Positions 5,981 through 14,800 of a DNA stretch of 64,000 nt are shown piece by piece (within the stretch, counting starts at the first letter, position 1; every line of letters starts with the position of its first letter). Source of the stretch: Gammaproteobacteria bacterium (GTDB taxonomy: Bacteria > Pseudomonadota > Gammaproteobacteria > Enterobacterales > Alteromonadaceae). Location: positions 1-64,000 of the forward strand of contig JAHKAA010000037.1 of NCBI GenBank assembly GCA_018825965.1, given 5' to 3'. A model generated the notes under the pieces. That model ran no database searches. It was not told the DNA's origin and was given only the letters and a program-made list of their open reading frames with translations. The position numbers and the translations under genes were made by a program.

Positions 5981-7948
5981 TTAAGGTTCAGTCACCTCTT
6001 GTAAAATGTTTTGCATCCGTGGCAAGCCAAACCAGTCCTCCAGTTGGATGTCATGGGTTCTGGCGTTAAAAGCACGGACTTTACGGGACATAGGCTGAGT
6101 GCGGGCCAGCAGATCAGGCCATTTTTCGCTGAGTTCTTTGTGGGCAAACCGGCGTAACTCTTTAATAGTCTCTGCAGGCGCTTCGGCTTGCAGCTCTGCG
6201 GTTTCGGTGCCTTGTAATGTTCTTTCGTAGCCTGGCACCCTTCTTGGGGTGATCAGGATCAGTACAGATTTTTTATAAGACTGTTGGGTATTTCTTGAAA
6301 ACAGCTTTTTTATACCCGGAATGTCTTTCATCAAAGGCACACCTGAGCTGCCGGAAATGACTTCACTTTCCACCAGGCCGGATAAAATCAGGGTTTCATT
6401 GACTTTGACGCTGCTGGCGGCTGACACCGTATTTCTTGAGGTTTGAATAGATTGCGAAAAGGTGGAAGAGCCGGTAATAGGTTCAAAAAAGGTACGGGCG
6501 GCTTTGACGTTCAGCAACATATGTTCATCGTCAATAAAAGTAGGGGTAACCGACAAACTGACCCCCACATTAATTTGATTAAATGAACTTGAGCCACCAT
6601 CGCTGCCAGCCAGCCCCACCGCAATATTTGATCCTGAGAAAAACTGGGCAGACTGTCTGTCCAGCACCAATAAGCTGGGACGGGCCACCACTTCGGTGGT
6701 TTGTTCTGTCACATTGGCAATATTCAGCGAATAGGCAATAGCCCCGCCTGCTGAAGTACCCAAACCTATATCTCTGGTTAAGGTGGTGTTGGTGACGCCA
6801 GGCTCGCCTGAGGTGGTGGTGGTTACTTTATTGGCTGTGTTCTGAATGCTGACCGCCAGGTTGTCCAGCAAATTTAAGCCTGTGCTGGAGGTATTCAGCT
6901 GGTTGTTGCGTAAAATCACCACATCGATAACGGCCATTTGTGGCAAGGGCCGTCCTAAACAAGGTGAGGGCAGGCTGGGCAATACTTTGGTTTCATCCAC
7001 AGCCACACCCTGAGTTGATGAATCGTCGGAGCTGTAGTCATCGTCACTTTCCTCTGCAACCGGCGTCAGGTGTTGTACGCAGTCAGACCAGGCATACATC
7101 AGTGGGCCTGATGCATCGGCTGTTTTTGCTGAGGCTGCAGGTAGAGGAACTGGCAAACTGTGGCTCTTTTCATCGGGCAACTGCTTTGTATCATTGAATT
7201 GATACGAACTTTGCCACTGTGTCAGACGTTGACTGAGTTTTTGCTGGTCTTGTGCATTGAGGTTCTGCTGTGCACTTTGGTAAAGCATGATGGCGTCAGC
7301 CGTTAATCCGGCTGAACTATAAACAAGAAGAGAGATGCGACTTGTGGTGGCGTTCAGAGGCGCTATGTTTTGCAGTCGTTGTACTGCCCATAACGCCAGC
7401 TCAGTGTCACCCAGATAATAAGAAGCGCTGGCCAGCAACTGCAAGGATTCCGGATCAGCGGCATCCAGCTTCAGGGCATAGGCCGCCGCAAGCTGAGCTT
7501 GATTATATTTTTTATGTTCAAGGTACAAATGAGCCAGCTGTAACACGGCGTTTTGTGAGTCGTGTTGTTGCTCCAGTGCGATCAGGAAACCGGTTTCAGC
7601 CAGTTCAAATAAATCCCGTTCGCCATGGCGGCTGCGGATTTGATAAGCCAATGCATTGGCTGTATGCAAAGCTGCATTGTGCATATCCAGAGAAATAGCG
7701 GTATTAAAGGCCTGATTTGCTGTTGTTGCATCACCCTGGGTTAAAGCCGTTATACCTTCAGTTAAGTTTTGTTGAACCTGGCCTGTTGGTTTTTGCAGGT
7801 AACGTTGGCTGGCAACTGCTTGAGCACTCAGGTGGCCGGATTGAGCAAAAGGAGTGGTGTTGGCTGTACAGGCCACTAAGCTACAAACCGCCAGTGAGAC
7901 TGCGATGGGATACAGCTGTCCCGGCGGAAACGGGCGGCGTTTTAGCAT
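5981..7948 (-). CDS. TPR-secretin fusion lipoprotein
   Basis: A 655-residue protein. The N-terminus has a lipobox (SLVAC, Cys ~27), so an outer-membrane lipoprotein is likely. Residues ~55-245 contain TPR-like helical repeats (TQGDATTANQAFNTAISLD, QLAHLYLEHKKYNQAQLAAAYALKLD). After an acidic linker (~295-320, EESDDDYSSDDSS) comes a secretin-type region, ~330-580. It has RPSLLVLDRQSAQFFSG, VGVSLSVTPTF and VPLMKDIPGIKKLFS, the last matching the conserved end of type II/III secretins and PilQ. AGGAG precedes the ATG. The fusion of TPRs with a secretin core in a lone lipoprotein is unusual. It is divergent from a two-component system, and no other secretion gene is nearby. It may form a pore or support pili; unproven. 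Confidence 0.75.
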   Translation of the reverse strand: MLKRRPFPPGQLYPIAVSLAVCSLVACTANTTPFAQSGHLSAQAVASQRYLQKPTGQVQQNLTEGITALTQGDATTANQAFNTAISLDMHNAALHTANALAYQIRSRHGERDLFELAETGFLIALEQQHDSQNAVLQLAHLYLEHKKYNQAQLAAAYALKLDAADPESLQLLASASYYLGDTELALWAVQRLQNIAPLNATTSRISLLVYSSAGLTADAIMLYQSAQQNLNAQDQQKLSQRLTQWQSSYQFNDTKQLPDEKSHSLPVPLPAASAKTADASGPLMYAWSDCVQHLTPVAEESDDDYSSDDSSTQGVAVDETKVLPSLPSPCLGRPLPQMAVIDVVILRNNQLNTSSTGLNLLDNLAVSIQNTANKVTTTTSGEPGVTNTTLTRDIGLGTSAGGAIAYSLNIANVTEQTTEVVARPSLLVLDRQSAQFFSGSNIAVGLAGSDGGSSSFNQINVGVSLSVTPTFIDDEHMLLNVKAARTFFEPITGSSTFSQSIQTSRNTVSAASSVKVNETLILSGLVESEVISGSSGVPLMKDIPGIKKLFSRNTQQSYKKSVLILITPRRVPGYERTLQGTETAELQAEAPAETIKELRRFAHKELSEKWPDLLARTQPMSRKVRAFNARTHDIQLEDWFGLPRMQNILQEVTEP

Positions 7949-8267
7949 GGGTACAGCTCCTGTGGCCCGATAAACACTTGGATCTTTGACTGATCTTGTG
8001 TTGTATCTTGTGGCGCTTTTGTTGTTTTTTCATCTGGACTGGCATTCATCATAGGCGCTCAGTCAGCCGTCAGTCTGTCACCAGAACTAGTGACAAATTG
8101 AAGGCTAAACAACCATTTAGTTAGGCTATACTCGACGATCTGTGTGGAGCACTACCCAGCAGCATTGCTGAGCAGTATTTGGCAACGACAGTGAAAAACA
8201 GCGTGTTTTTCCTTTACGCCGATAAAGTGATAAACAAGGATAGCCGTTCCGTCTTTTGAGGTAGTTT
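7949..8267. promoter_or_regulatory. Divergent regulatory region with operator-like palindrome
   Basis: This 319-bp gap separates the secretin lipoprotein from the response regulator. TGTCAC (8076-8081) and GTGACA (8090-8095) form a 6+8+6 inverted repeat, a possible binding site for the LuxR-type regulator. TATACT at 8127-8132 is a -10 candidate for rightward transcription without a clear -35. No gene is seen. Confidence 0.4.
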
Positions 8268-8957
8268 TTGCCTATGCCGCAGCAAATTAATCCGTCCATT
8301 GTGCGAGTTGCCTTAGTGGATGACGACACAGGTTTTCAGAAGGCTGTTGCAGAGGCGCTGAAGTTGGCGTCAGATATGGCTTTAGTGTCGGTCAGCGGTA
8401 CTCTGGCAGCAGGTTTAAAATTACTCAAAGCGCCGCCAGTGGATATCTTAATTGTCGATTTAGGCCTGCCTGATGGCTCAGGTATCAAGCTGGTGCAACA
8501 GGCGTATCAGCAGTGGCCTACCTGCAACATTATGGTCAGTACTACCTTTGCCGATGAATCCAATGTGATGAAGTCGCTTGAGGCCGGTGCTACCGGCTAT
8601 TTATTAAAAGACAGCAGCCAACAGAATTTAATCAGTGAACTACGCAGTTTGCATTCGGGGGGCAGCCCTATTAGTCCGCTGATCGCCCGTAAAATACTGA
8701 TGAGGTTCCGGCCAGCGCAGGCATTCACTAAAGCGCCTGTGAAGGCGGATGAGAGCTGTGTTACGCTTTCGGCCAGAGAACAGGAGGTATTGGAGTTAAT
8801 CACCAAAGGTTTTACCTCCAATGAAATTGCGGCTTTAATTGCCGTCTCTCATCACACTGTACTGACGTTCATCAGGCGTATTTACGCCAAACTGAAAGTC
8901 AACTCTAAAACCGAAGCTATTTATGAAGCGAGGATCCAGGGATTGCTGGACAAGTAG
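8268..8957 (+). CDS. NarL/FixJ-family response regulator
   Basis: A 229-residue protein. The N-terminal receiver domain (~12-130) has the acidic pair in ALVDDD (18-20) and the phosphoacceptor Asp64 in LIVDLGLPDGSG. The C-terminal LuxR-type HTH (~165-229) reads LSAREQEVLELITKGFTSNEIA. GAGG is 6 bp before TTG 8268 and 12 bp before an in-frame ATG at 8274, so the TTG start is plausible and the ATG is the alternative. The sensor kinase gene follows after 57 bp. The palindrome at 8076-8095 may be its own target. The signal is unknown. Confidence 0.85.
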   Translation: MPMPQQINPSIVRVALVDDDTGFQKAVAEALKLASDMALVSVSGTLAAGLKLLKAPPVDILIVDLGLPDGSGIKLVQQAYQQWPTCNIMVSTTFADESNVMKSLEAGATGYLLKDSSQQNLISELRSLHSGGSPISPLIARKILMRFRPAQAFTKAPVKADESCVTLSAREQEVLELITKGFTSNEIAALIAVSHHTVLTFIRRIYAKLKVNSKTEAIYEARIQGLLDK

Positions 8958-9014
8958 CCGGATTTTCTGTAATCCATCTGTACACTATGAGACTGAATCT
9001 GTCTGAGCATCCAA

Positions 9015-10250
9015 ATGCATAATCCTTTTCGCTTTGCCGAACCCCAAATACTGCAGGAACAACTAAAACTGGTGATGGGGCATTTTCGCAACACCCTGGT
9101 GATTATTCCCATTTGTTTATTGATATGGTGGAGCCTGTCTAATGAAGCAAACACGCCATACCTGCATTGGTGGGCCGCTGCAGCTATTTCGTCCAACCTG
9201 CTGCTGCAACTCTACGGTTGGTATCATCTGAACTATGGGCTCTCTGGCACAAAGGCTCAGCGTATTGCCTGGGTCTATAGCTTGTTGCATCTGGTTGACG
9301 GCATGATGTGGGGTCTCGTCAGTTGGCTGGTACTTGGCACAGTCAGTGAGGTTGAAGGTATTCTGGTGATGGCAGTGTTTGCAGGAATGCTGGGCGGAAG
9401 CTTAGCGACTTTATCTCCTGTGCCTTTGTTTTATCTTGCTTTTGCTTTACCTCAGGTGACTGGCATGATTTCTAAACTCTGGAGCATGGAGGATTTAAGT
9501 TACCCTTCACTCAGCCTTGCGGTTTTTCTGTATTTTGTGGCTTTGCTGGGCCAGTTGTTGAACAGTACAAAAACAACCTTATCTGCTATTAACATGAAAC
9601 TGGAACTGGCCAGTAGCAATGCCAAACTCCGGCAGATTGAAAAATCTCAAACTCTGGAGCAGGAAAGGCAACGTTTGATGCAGGAAATGCATGACGGTTT
9701 AGGGTCCTCTTTGGTCAGCGCCTTAAGGGTGGTTGAAAATGGAAAAATGCAGTCAGGCGAAGTGGCTCAGGTTTTAAAGGACTGTATTGACGATTTGAAA
9801 CTGGCCATTGATTCGATAGAACCTGTGGATGACGACTTGCTGTTATTGTTGGCAACCCTGAGGTTCCGTTTAGGAGCGCGGCTCGAAAGCACAGGAGTCC
9901 GGCTGCATTGGAAAGTGGCGCAGATCCCACCCCTGGACTGGCTTGACCCCAGAACCTCCTTGCATGTCTTACGTATTTTGCAGGAAGCCTTCACCAATAT
10001 TATTAAACATACCAAAGCCACAGAAGTGACGCTAAGCACCCGTCTTGACGCGGATTACGTGGTAGTTACAGTGACTGACAATGGTGGTGGGTTTGAACTG
10101 ACTGACGCTATACAAAACGGCGGCAGGGGCCTTGCCAGTCAATTACACCGGGCTGAAGCTATAGGGGCAGAGGTGAGTTGGTTGTCAGACAGCAAAGAGA
10201 CCTCTGTCATGTTAAAGCTGCCGGTAAAGCAAAAATGTGAACCTGAATAG
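9015..10250 (+). CDS. NarX-like membrane sensor histidine kinase
   Basis: A 411-residue protein. The N-terminal ~195 residues contain about six hydrophobic segments and no large periplasmic domain, so sensing is probably in or at the membrane. A coiled linker (~195-220) leads to a HisKA_3 motif with the phosphorylated His226 in MQEMHDGLGSS. A HATPase domain follows (~310-405): EAFTNIIKHTKA for the N box and VTDNGGGF for the G1 box. It pairs with the NarL-type regulator just upstream. I see no terminator right after it. Confidence 0.85.
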   Translation: MHNPFRFAEPQILQEQLKLVMGHFRNTLVIIPICLLIWWSLSNEANTPYLHWWAAAAISSNLLLQLYGWYHLNYGLSGTKAQRIAWVYSLLHLVDGMMWGLVSWLVLGTVSEVEGILVMAVFAGMLGGSLATLSPVPLFYLAFALPQVTGMISKLWSMEDLSYPSLSLAVFLYFVALLGQLLNSTKTTLSAINMKLELASSNAKLRQIEKSQTLEQERQRLMQEMHDGLGSSLVSALRVVENGKMQSGEVAQVLKDCIDDLKLAIDSIEPVDDDLLLLLATLRFRLGARLESTGVRLHWKVAQIPPLDWLDPRTSLHVLRILQEAFTNIIKHTKATEVTLSTRLDADYVVVTVTDNGGGFELTDAIQNGGRGLASQLHRAEAIGAEVSWLSDSKETSVMLKLPVKQKCEPE

Positions 10251-10613
10251 GTGGATTGGTTTTTTGTCTGGTTTTATTGCCCTTGCCACAGTCAAAGCCC
10301 CCTCACTTTATTGATAAAGTTTATTTTTTTCCGCTGTTGATCTGTGGTATGCCAGCTATGCTATTAACGTATTCGCATTTTTTCTGTTTTGTAGTGTCAG
10401 CTCTGTTTGTAGACTGTTGCTAAATTTTAGTTTTTATCGTATTTTTCATTTTAAAGCTATGGAGTTTAATTCTGGTAAAGTTCCTACTTAAGTTGGGAAG
10501 GAAAAATCGCTAAGCTCAGCTTCTGCTTCTGAGTTCTTTTAAGTGGTTGTACCTGTGTTGGTTCTATAAAGGCTGTTGATGCCGCGTTGTTTTATTTTAA
10601 AGAGGTGTTTCTT
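10251..10613. other. Intergenic region upstream of cheV
   Basis: A 363-bp, AT-rich stretch with no gene I can support. It should hold the cheV promoter. I could not identify a convincing sigma-70 or sigma-28 pair. The cheV ribosome binding site AAAGAGGTG lies at its right end (10599-10607). Confidence 0.4.
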
Positions 10614-11537
10614 ATGACCAGTTTGATGAATTCAGTTGACCAACGCACCAATATTGTCGGTCAAAATCGCCTCGAACTTCTGATGTTTCGTCTGCACGGG
10701 CCTCAGCCTTATGGAATTAACGTATTCAAGGTGCGTGAAGTAATACGTTGCCCTGAACTTAGCGAATTGCCTGGCGCTAATCCTCATGTGCGTGGTATAG
10801 CGCATTTACGTGGTGTGCCCGTAACAGTCATAGATTTAAGTCAGGCCACTGGTGGTAAACCTGTCTCCGATTTATCCAATGCCTTTATTCTGGTGACTGA
10901 ATACAACCGTAATACCCAGGGCTTTTTAGTCGGTGGGGTAGACCGTATTGTCAACGTGAACTGGGAGCAAATTTTACCTCCACCTCATGGCGCAGGCCGT
11001 TCCCATTATTTAACTGCTGTGACTGAAGTTGATAAAAAACTGGTGCAAATTATTGATGTGGAAAAAGTATTTTCCGAAATATCTCCGGTGGATGAAACTG
11101 TCAGTGAAGCGGTGAAAGACAAAGCGAAAAACGCAGACTTTAAAGATTTAACTGTGTTAGTGGCTGACGACTCAGCTGTGGCCCGTAATCAGGTAAAACG
11201 TGCTTTATCTACCATAGGTATTAATGTTGAAACTGTGAATGATGGCCGGCTGGCGCTGAATTGGCTCGAAGCCAAAGCGCAGGAGTTGGGCGGCGATATT
11301 TCAGGCAAAGTACCACTGATCATTTCTGATATCGAAATGCCGGAAATGGATGGTTATACCTTAACAGCTGAAGTAAAAGCCAACGAGCATTTACGTCATG
11401 TGCATATTATTCTGCACTCCTCTTTAAGTGGTGTGTTTAACGAAGCCATGGTGAAAAAAGTAGGTGCCGATCAGTTTATTGCCAAGTTCCATCCGGATGA
11501 GTTGGTGTCGGCAGTACAGCAGTGGATGAATAGCTAA
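10614..11537 (+). CDS. cheV: Chemotaxis coupling protein CheV
   Basis: A 307-residue protein. The start is the ATG at 10614, 6 bp after AAAGAGGTG; an in-frame TTG at 10587 is rejected because the ribosome binding site lies inside that extension. An N-terminal CheW domain (~20-160) has GINVFKVREVI and HVRGIAHLRGVPVTVIDL. It is followed by a receiver domain (~180-307) with VLVADDSAVARN, the phosphoacceptor Asp239 in ISDIEMPEMDGY, and KFHPDEL. CheV links chemoreceptors to CheA and is tuned by phosphorylation. No other chemotaxis gene is nearby, so it acts as a lone gene. Confidence 0.93.
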   Translation: MTSLMNSVDQRTNIVGQNRLELLMFRLHGPQPYGINVFKVREVIRCPELSELPGANPHVRGIAHLRGVPVTVIDLSQATGGKPVSDLSNAFILVTEYNRNTQGFLVGGVDRIVNVNWEQILPPPHGAGRSHYLTAVTEVDKKLVQIIDVEKVFSEISPVDETVSEAVKDKAKNADFKDLTVLVADDSAVARNQVKRALSTIGINVETVNDGRLALNWLEAKAQELGGDISGKVPLIISDIEMPEMDGYTLTAEVKANEHLRHVHIILHSSLSGVFNEAMVKKVGADQFIAKFHPDELVSAVQQWMNS

Positions 11538-11539
11538 AA

Positions 11540-11662
11540 TACCCGTCGTCCTTGAAGCCGCAGCTTTGTTGACTGCGCTCCTAGCCCCAGTCACATAGGA
11601 CTACTATGCTCCTGGGGTCTAGTTCACTTGTCGCCTCACTGCAACTCCAATTACTTAGGGTA
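11540..11662 (+). repeat. ~120-bp structured dispersed repeat, copy A
   Basis: It runs from TACCCGTCGTCCTTGAAGCC to CCAATTACTTAGGGTA. The centre has CCCCAG...CTGGGG with an inner CATAG/CTATG, giving one long hairpin. The same element occurs at 62622-62740 and 63236-63359. It resembles ERIC-like small palindromic elements of gammaproteobacteria. It lies directly after the cheV stop codon. Confidence 0.85.
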
Positions 11663-11664
11663 AA

Positions 11665-11720
11665 TACCCGTCGTCCTTGAAGCCGCAGCGTTGTTGACTG
11701 CAACATCAATGACTTAGGGG
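11665..11720 (+). repeat. Internally deleted copy of the ~120-bp repeat
   Basis: The first ~38 bases (TACCCGTCGTCCTTGAAGCC onward) and the last ~15 (GACTTAGGGG) of the element are kept, and the hairpin centre (~65-70 bp) is missing. It follows copy A after 2 bp in the same orientation. Confidence 0.7.
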
Positions 11721-11731
11721 ATTAATCGTTA

Positions 11732-11752
11732 GGGCGACCCTAAAGGTCGCCT
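11732..11752. repeat. Dispersed palindrome near the NRPS terminator
   Basis: GGGCGACC (11732-11739) and GGTCGCC (11745-11751) form the fourth copy of the palindrome seen at 390, 2160 and 3066. Confidence 0.7.
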
Positions 11753-11775
11753 ACAATAATTCCATCTGTATTCAG

Positions 11776-11807
11776 CAAAAAACAAGGGGCGGGGTTGATC
11801 CCCGCCC
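11776..11807 (-). terminator. Terminator of the NRPS operon
   Basis: The perfect 8-bp stem GGGCGGGG (11787-11794) with CCCCGCCC (11800-11807) has a 5-nt loop. On the minus strand it is followed by TTGTTTTTT. It starts 4 bp past the NRPS2 stop codon, so transcription of the 29-kb operon ends here. Confidence 0.9.
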
Positions 11808-11810
11808 GTT

Positions 11811-14800
11811 TTATTGATACCGCGCAAGTCCCTCCACCACAGCCTCTGCCAATTCAACTGACAGCGGATCAAAATGTCCGGCCTGGTAAGGTATGACTTC
11901 CACTTTTGCCGCAAAGTCTTCAATAAAGTTAGCCTGTGTCCTCAGATAGGCCTGTTCTAACAGCTGCAAATTCTCCACCAATGTACCGCCTGAAGCGCAG
12001 GACGCTTTATACAACCTGACTTTGCTCTGTACTAAAGAGCAGGGCAGATGCCGGGCGTTGATATTCTCATTGCCGCTATCACTGGCCAGCAGGCTATCCA
12101 GCTGTGGTGAAAGCAACCGGGCCTTGTTCAGACTGAAATAGCTGTCGATCAGTTGCACAGAGCCTGGTGTCTGCTGCTGCTGTTCCAGCAAACGACAGAC
12201 TTCAAGTGCCAGTACGCCACCAAAACTCCAGCCGACAAAATGCCATGGGCCTTGTGGTTGCAGATGTTTAATCAGCGGAATAAGCTGCTGAGCCAGTTCA
12301 GTGAAACTTGTGGAAGCAGCTTGTCCGGCATGCTGCTCTGCTAAATAACGGTAGAAGTTACTCAACAAAACCGCACGGGTACTGGGCAGCTTCTGAAGCA
12401 AAGGCTGATAAAAATCGACACTGTCTCCTTCACCAGGCGGAAATACAAATACTGTGTTGGCTTGTTCCCCCTGGTGCAACTGGTAAGGATGAAAGTCCGG
12501 GTAATCACAAAGCGATGGGGTTGCAGGGCCTTTGTGCTGCACGCAATGGTCAATCAGCTGCAGCAGACGCTGCTTCAGACGGTAGACAAGCTGGTCGCTA
12601 AACTGCTGGCCATACAAGCTGGTGCAGGAAAATCTGAGCTGCTGATCCTGAAACACAGCCAAAATACTGACAGGGTCCAGAGCATTCTGCTGCGATGGAT
12701 AATTAGCGCCGCTGGATTCAGCCAGGATCTGCCAGTCATCGGCAGTGCTCCCCGCATTAATTTGTCCCAGATAGTTAAAGCTCACCGCCAGTTGTTTTGC
12801 CTTCGCCTGGCGGTAACAACCTGAGCTGATATAGCTCTGGCCATAGCCTGAAGCGCGTCGCAGCGTTTCTTTGTTGTAATGAATATTGTGTGCCAGATCG
12901 TCCGTTGCCGCTAACAACACAGGGTAAAAACTGGTAAACCAGCCTAAAGTCCGGTTCAGGTTCAGGCTGTTGTTATTGGTTTGGCGGCCATGGCTTTCCA
13001 GCAGCACAGCCTGATCGGTATTGCCCCGGATATCCCGCAATGCCATAGCTAAAGCCGACAACAATAACTCGTTGATTTCGGTCTGATAAGCCAGATGAGC
13101 CTGCTGCATCAGCAGCCTCGATTGCTCTTTTGTCAGTTGCAGCTGCGCCTGGGTACTGGTTGTGATCGCAGGTTTTTTTATGTCAGGCAGAGCCGCACAA
13201 AAGGCCTGCCAATAAAACGCCGGATACAACTGCGGTGCTGCCTGTTGTTCTGCAACCCATTGCCGGTAACTGCTGGTTTTCTCCGGCAATTGCTGGTGTT
13301 GATAAAGAGCTTTTAAATCTTCCACCAGCAGACGCCAGCTGACTGCATCAATCAATAAATGATGACAGGCAAAAAACACCCGTGCACTTTGATCCGGGTA
13401 GTTGTACAGATAAGCCAGTTTAAACAGCGGGCCTTGTTCAATATCAAACTGGCTTTGCCATTCAGACAATTGCTGCTCCAGCTGCGCTTCTGTGACGGTA
13501 GATCGGTCAAGTTGTTCAATATGAAGCTGCGGCACATCAGCCAGATAAGACTGCTGGTAGCCGTCAGCCGTGCGGCTGAACCGGACTCTTAACATATCGT
13601 GATGCATGACCAGTTGTCTGGCCGCTTGCAGCAAGACCTCAGGTTTTAACTGCTGCACTTTGATTAAAAACGACTGATTCCAGTAATTCTGATCCACCAC
13701 CTGACCCGATTGCACCAAATCAAAAAACCAGTGCTGAATGGGCAACAACTCAAAGCTACCGCTGAGTTGCCCTTGCTCTGCACTGATGGGCTGTTGCTCT
13801 TGTTGTTGATCCAGCAGCAGCGCCATGGCTTTTAAACTGCGGTGTTGCATCAGGTTTTTCACAGTGCAGTGCCAGCCGGCTTTTTTCAGTAAAGCCGCAA
13901 GTTGCATCACCAGTATGGAGTCGCCTCCTGACTGGAAAAAATCATCATTGCGCCCGACTCTGACATCACCCAAGAGTTGGTGCCACAGCATCGCCAGTTG
14001 CTGCTCTGTGGCCGTGGCAGGACAGATGTAATCGTGCTGCAGTTGTGGTAAAGGCAAAGCGGCTTCATCTAACTTGCCGTTGCTGGTCAAAGGCAATTGC
14101 GGCAGCCATAACCAGTGATCGGGCTGCATAAAATCTGCCAGTCGTGGTTTGAGCTCTGCAACTATGGGCTCTATATCGGGCTTTGAGCTCACCAGATAAG
14201 CCAGCAACTGGTCGCGGCCATTGACCTGATGCAGCTTCAACGCCACCTGTTGCACATCTTGATGACTGAGCAACTGCTGCTCTATTTCTGCAAGTTCAAT
14301 ACGATAACCACGTAATTTGAGTTGTTTATCTTTACGGCCCTGAAAGACCAGTTGGCAGTGGTCTTGATCGCCCTGATGCCAGCGCACCAGATCACCGGTT
14401 TTATACAAGCGATCACCGGCAATAAAGGGGCTTGGAATAAAAGAGACCAGGTTAAGCTCTGGCTGATTCAGATAACCTCTGGCAACGCCGACACCGCCAA
14501 TATAAAGCTCACCTGTTACTTCAACAGGCACAGGCTCCAGTTCAGAGTCCAGCACATAAAGGCTGGTATGGTTCAGCGGTAAACCAATGCTGGCAGGTTG
14601 AGTCAGGTCGACTTTCGCCAGACTGGAGGTAATAGCAGCTTCAGTGACACCATATTCGGCATAAATGTCTACATGGCTAAAGCGCTGTAAGGCGGCAGAA
14701 CTTGCAGCAGCACCGCCATAAATCAGGTACTTCAGCTCAGGCAAAGACTCTGGCTGCAATAGATCCAGCACAGCACCGGATAAAATCAGATGGCTGACGT

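Noticed and set aside
10251..10613. Sigma-28 flagellar promoter for cheV
   Set aside because: TAAAG at ~10477 lacks a matching GCCGATAA-like element at the right distance.
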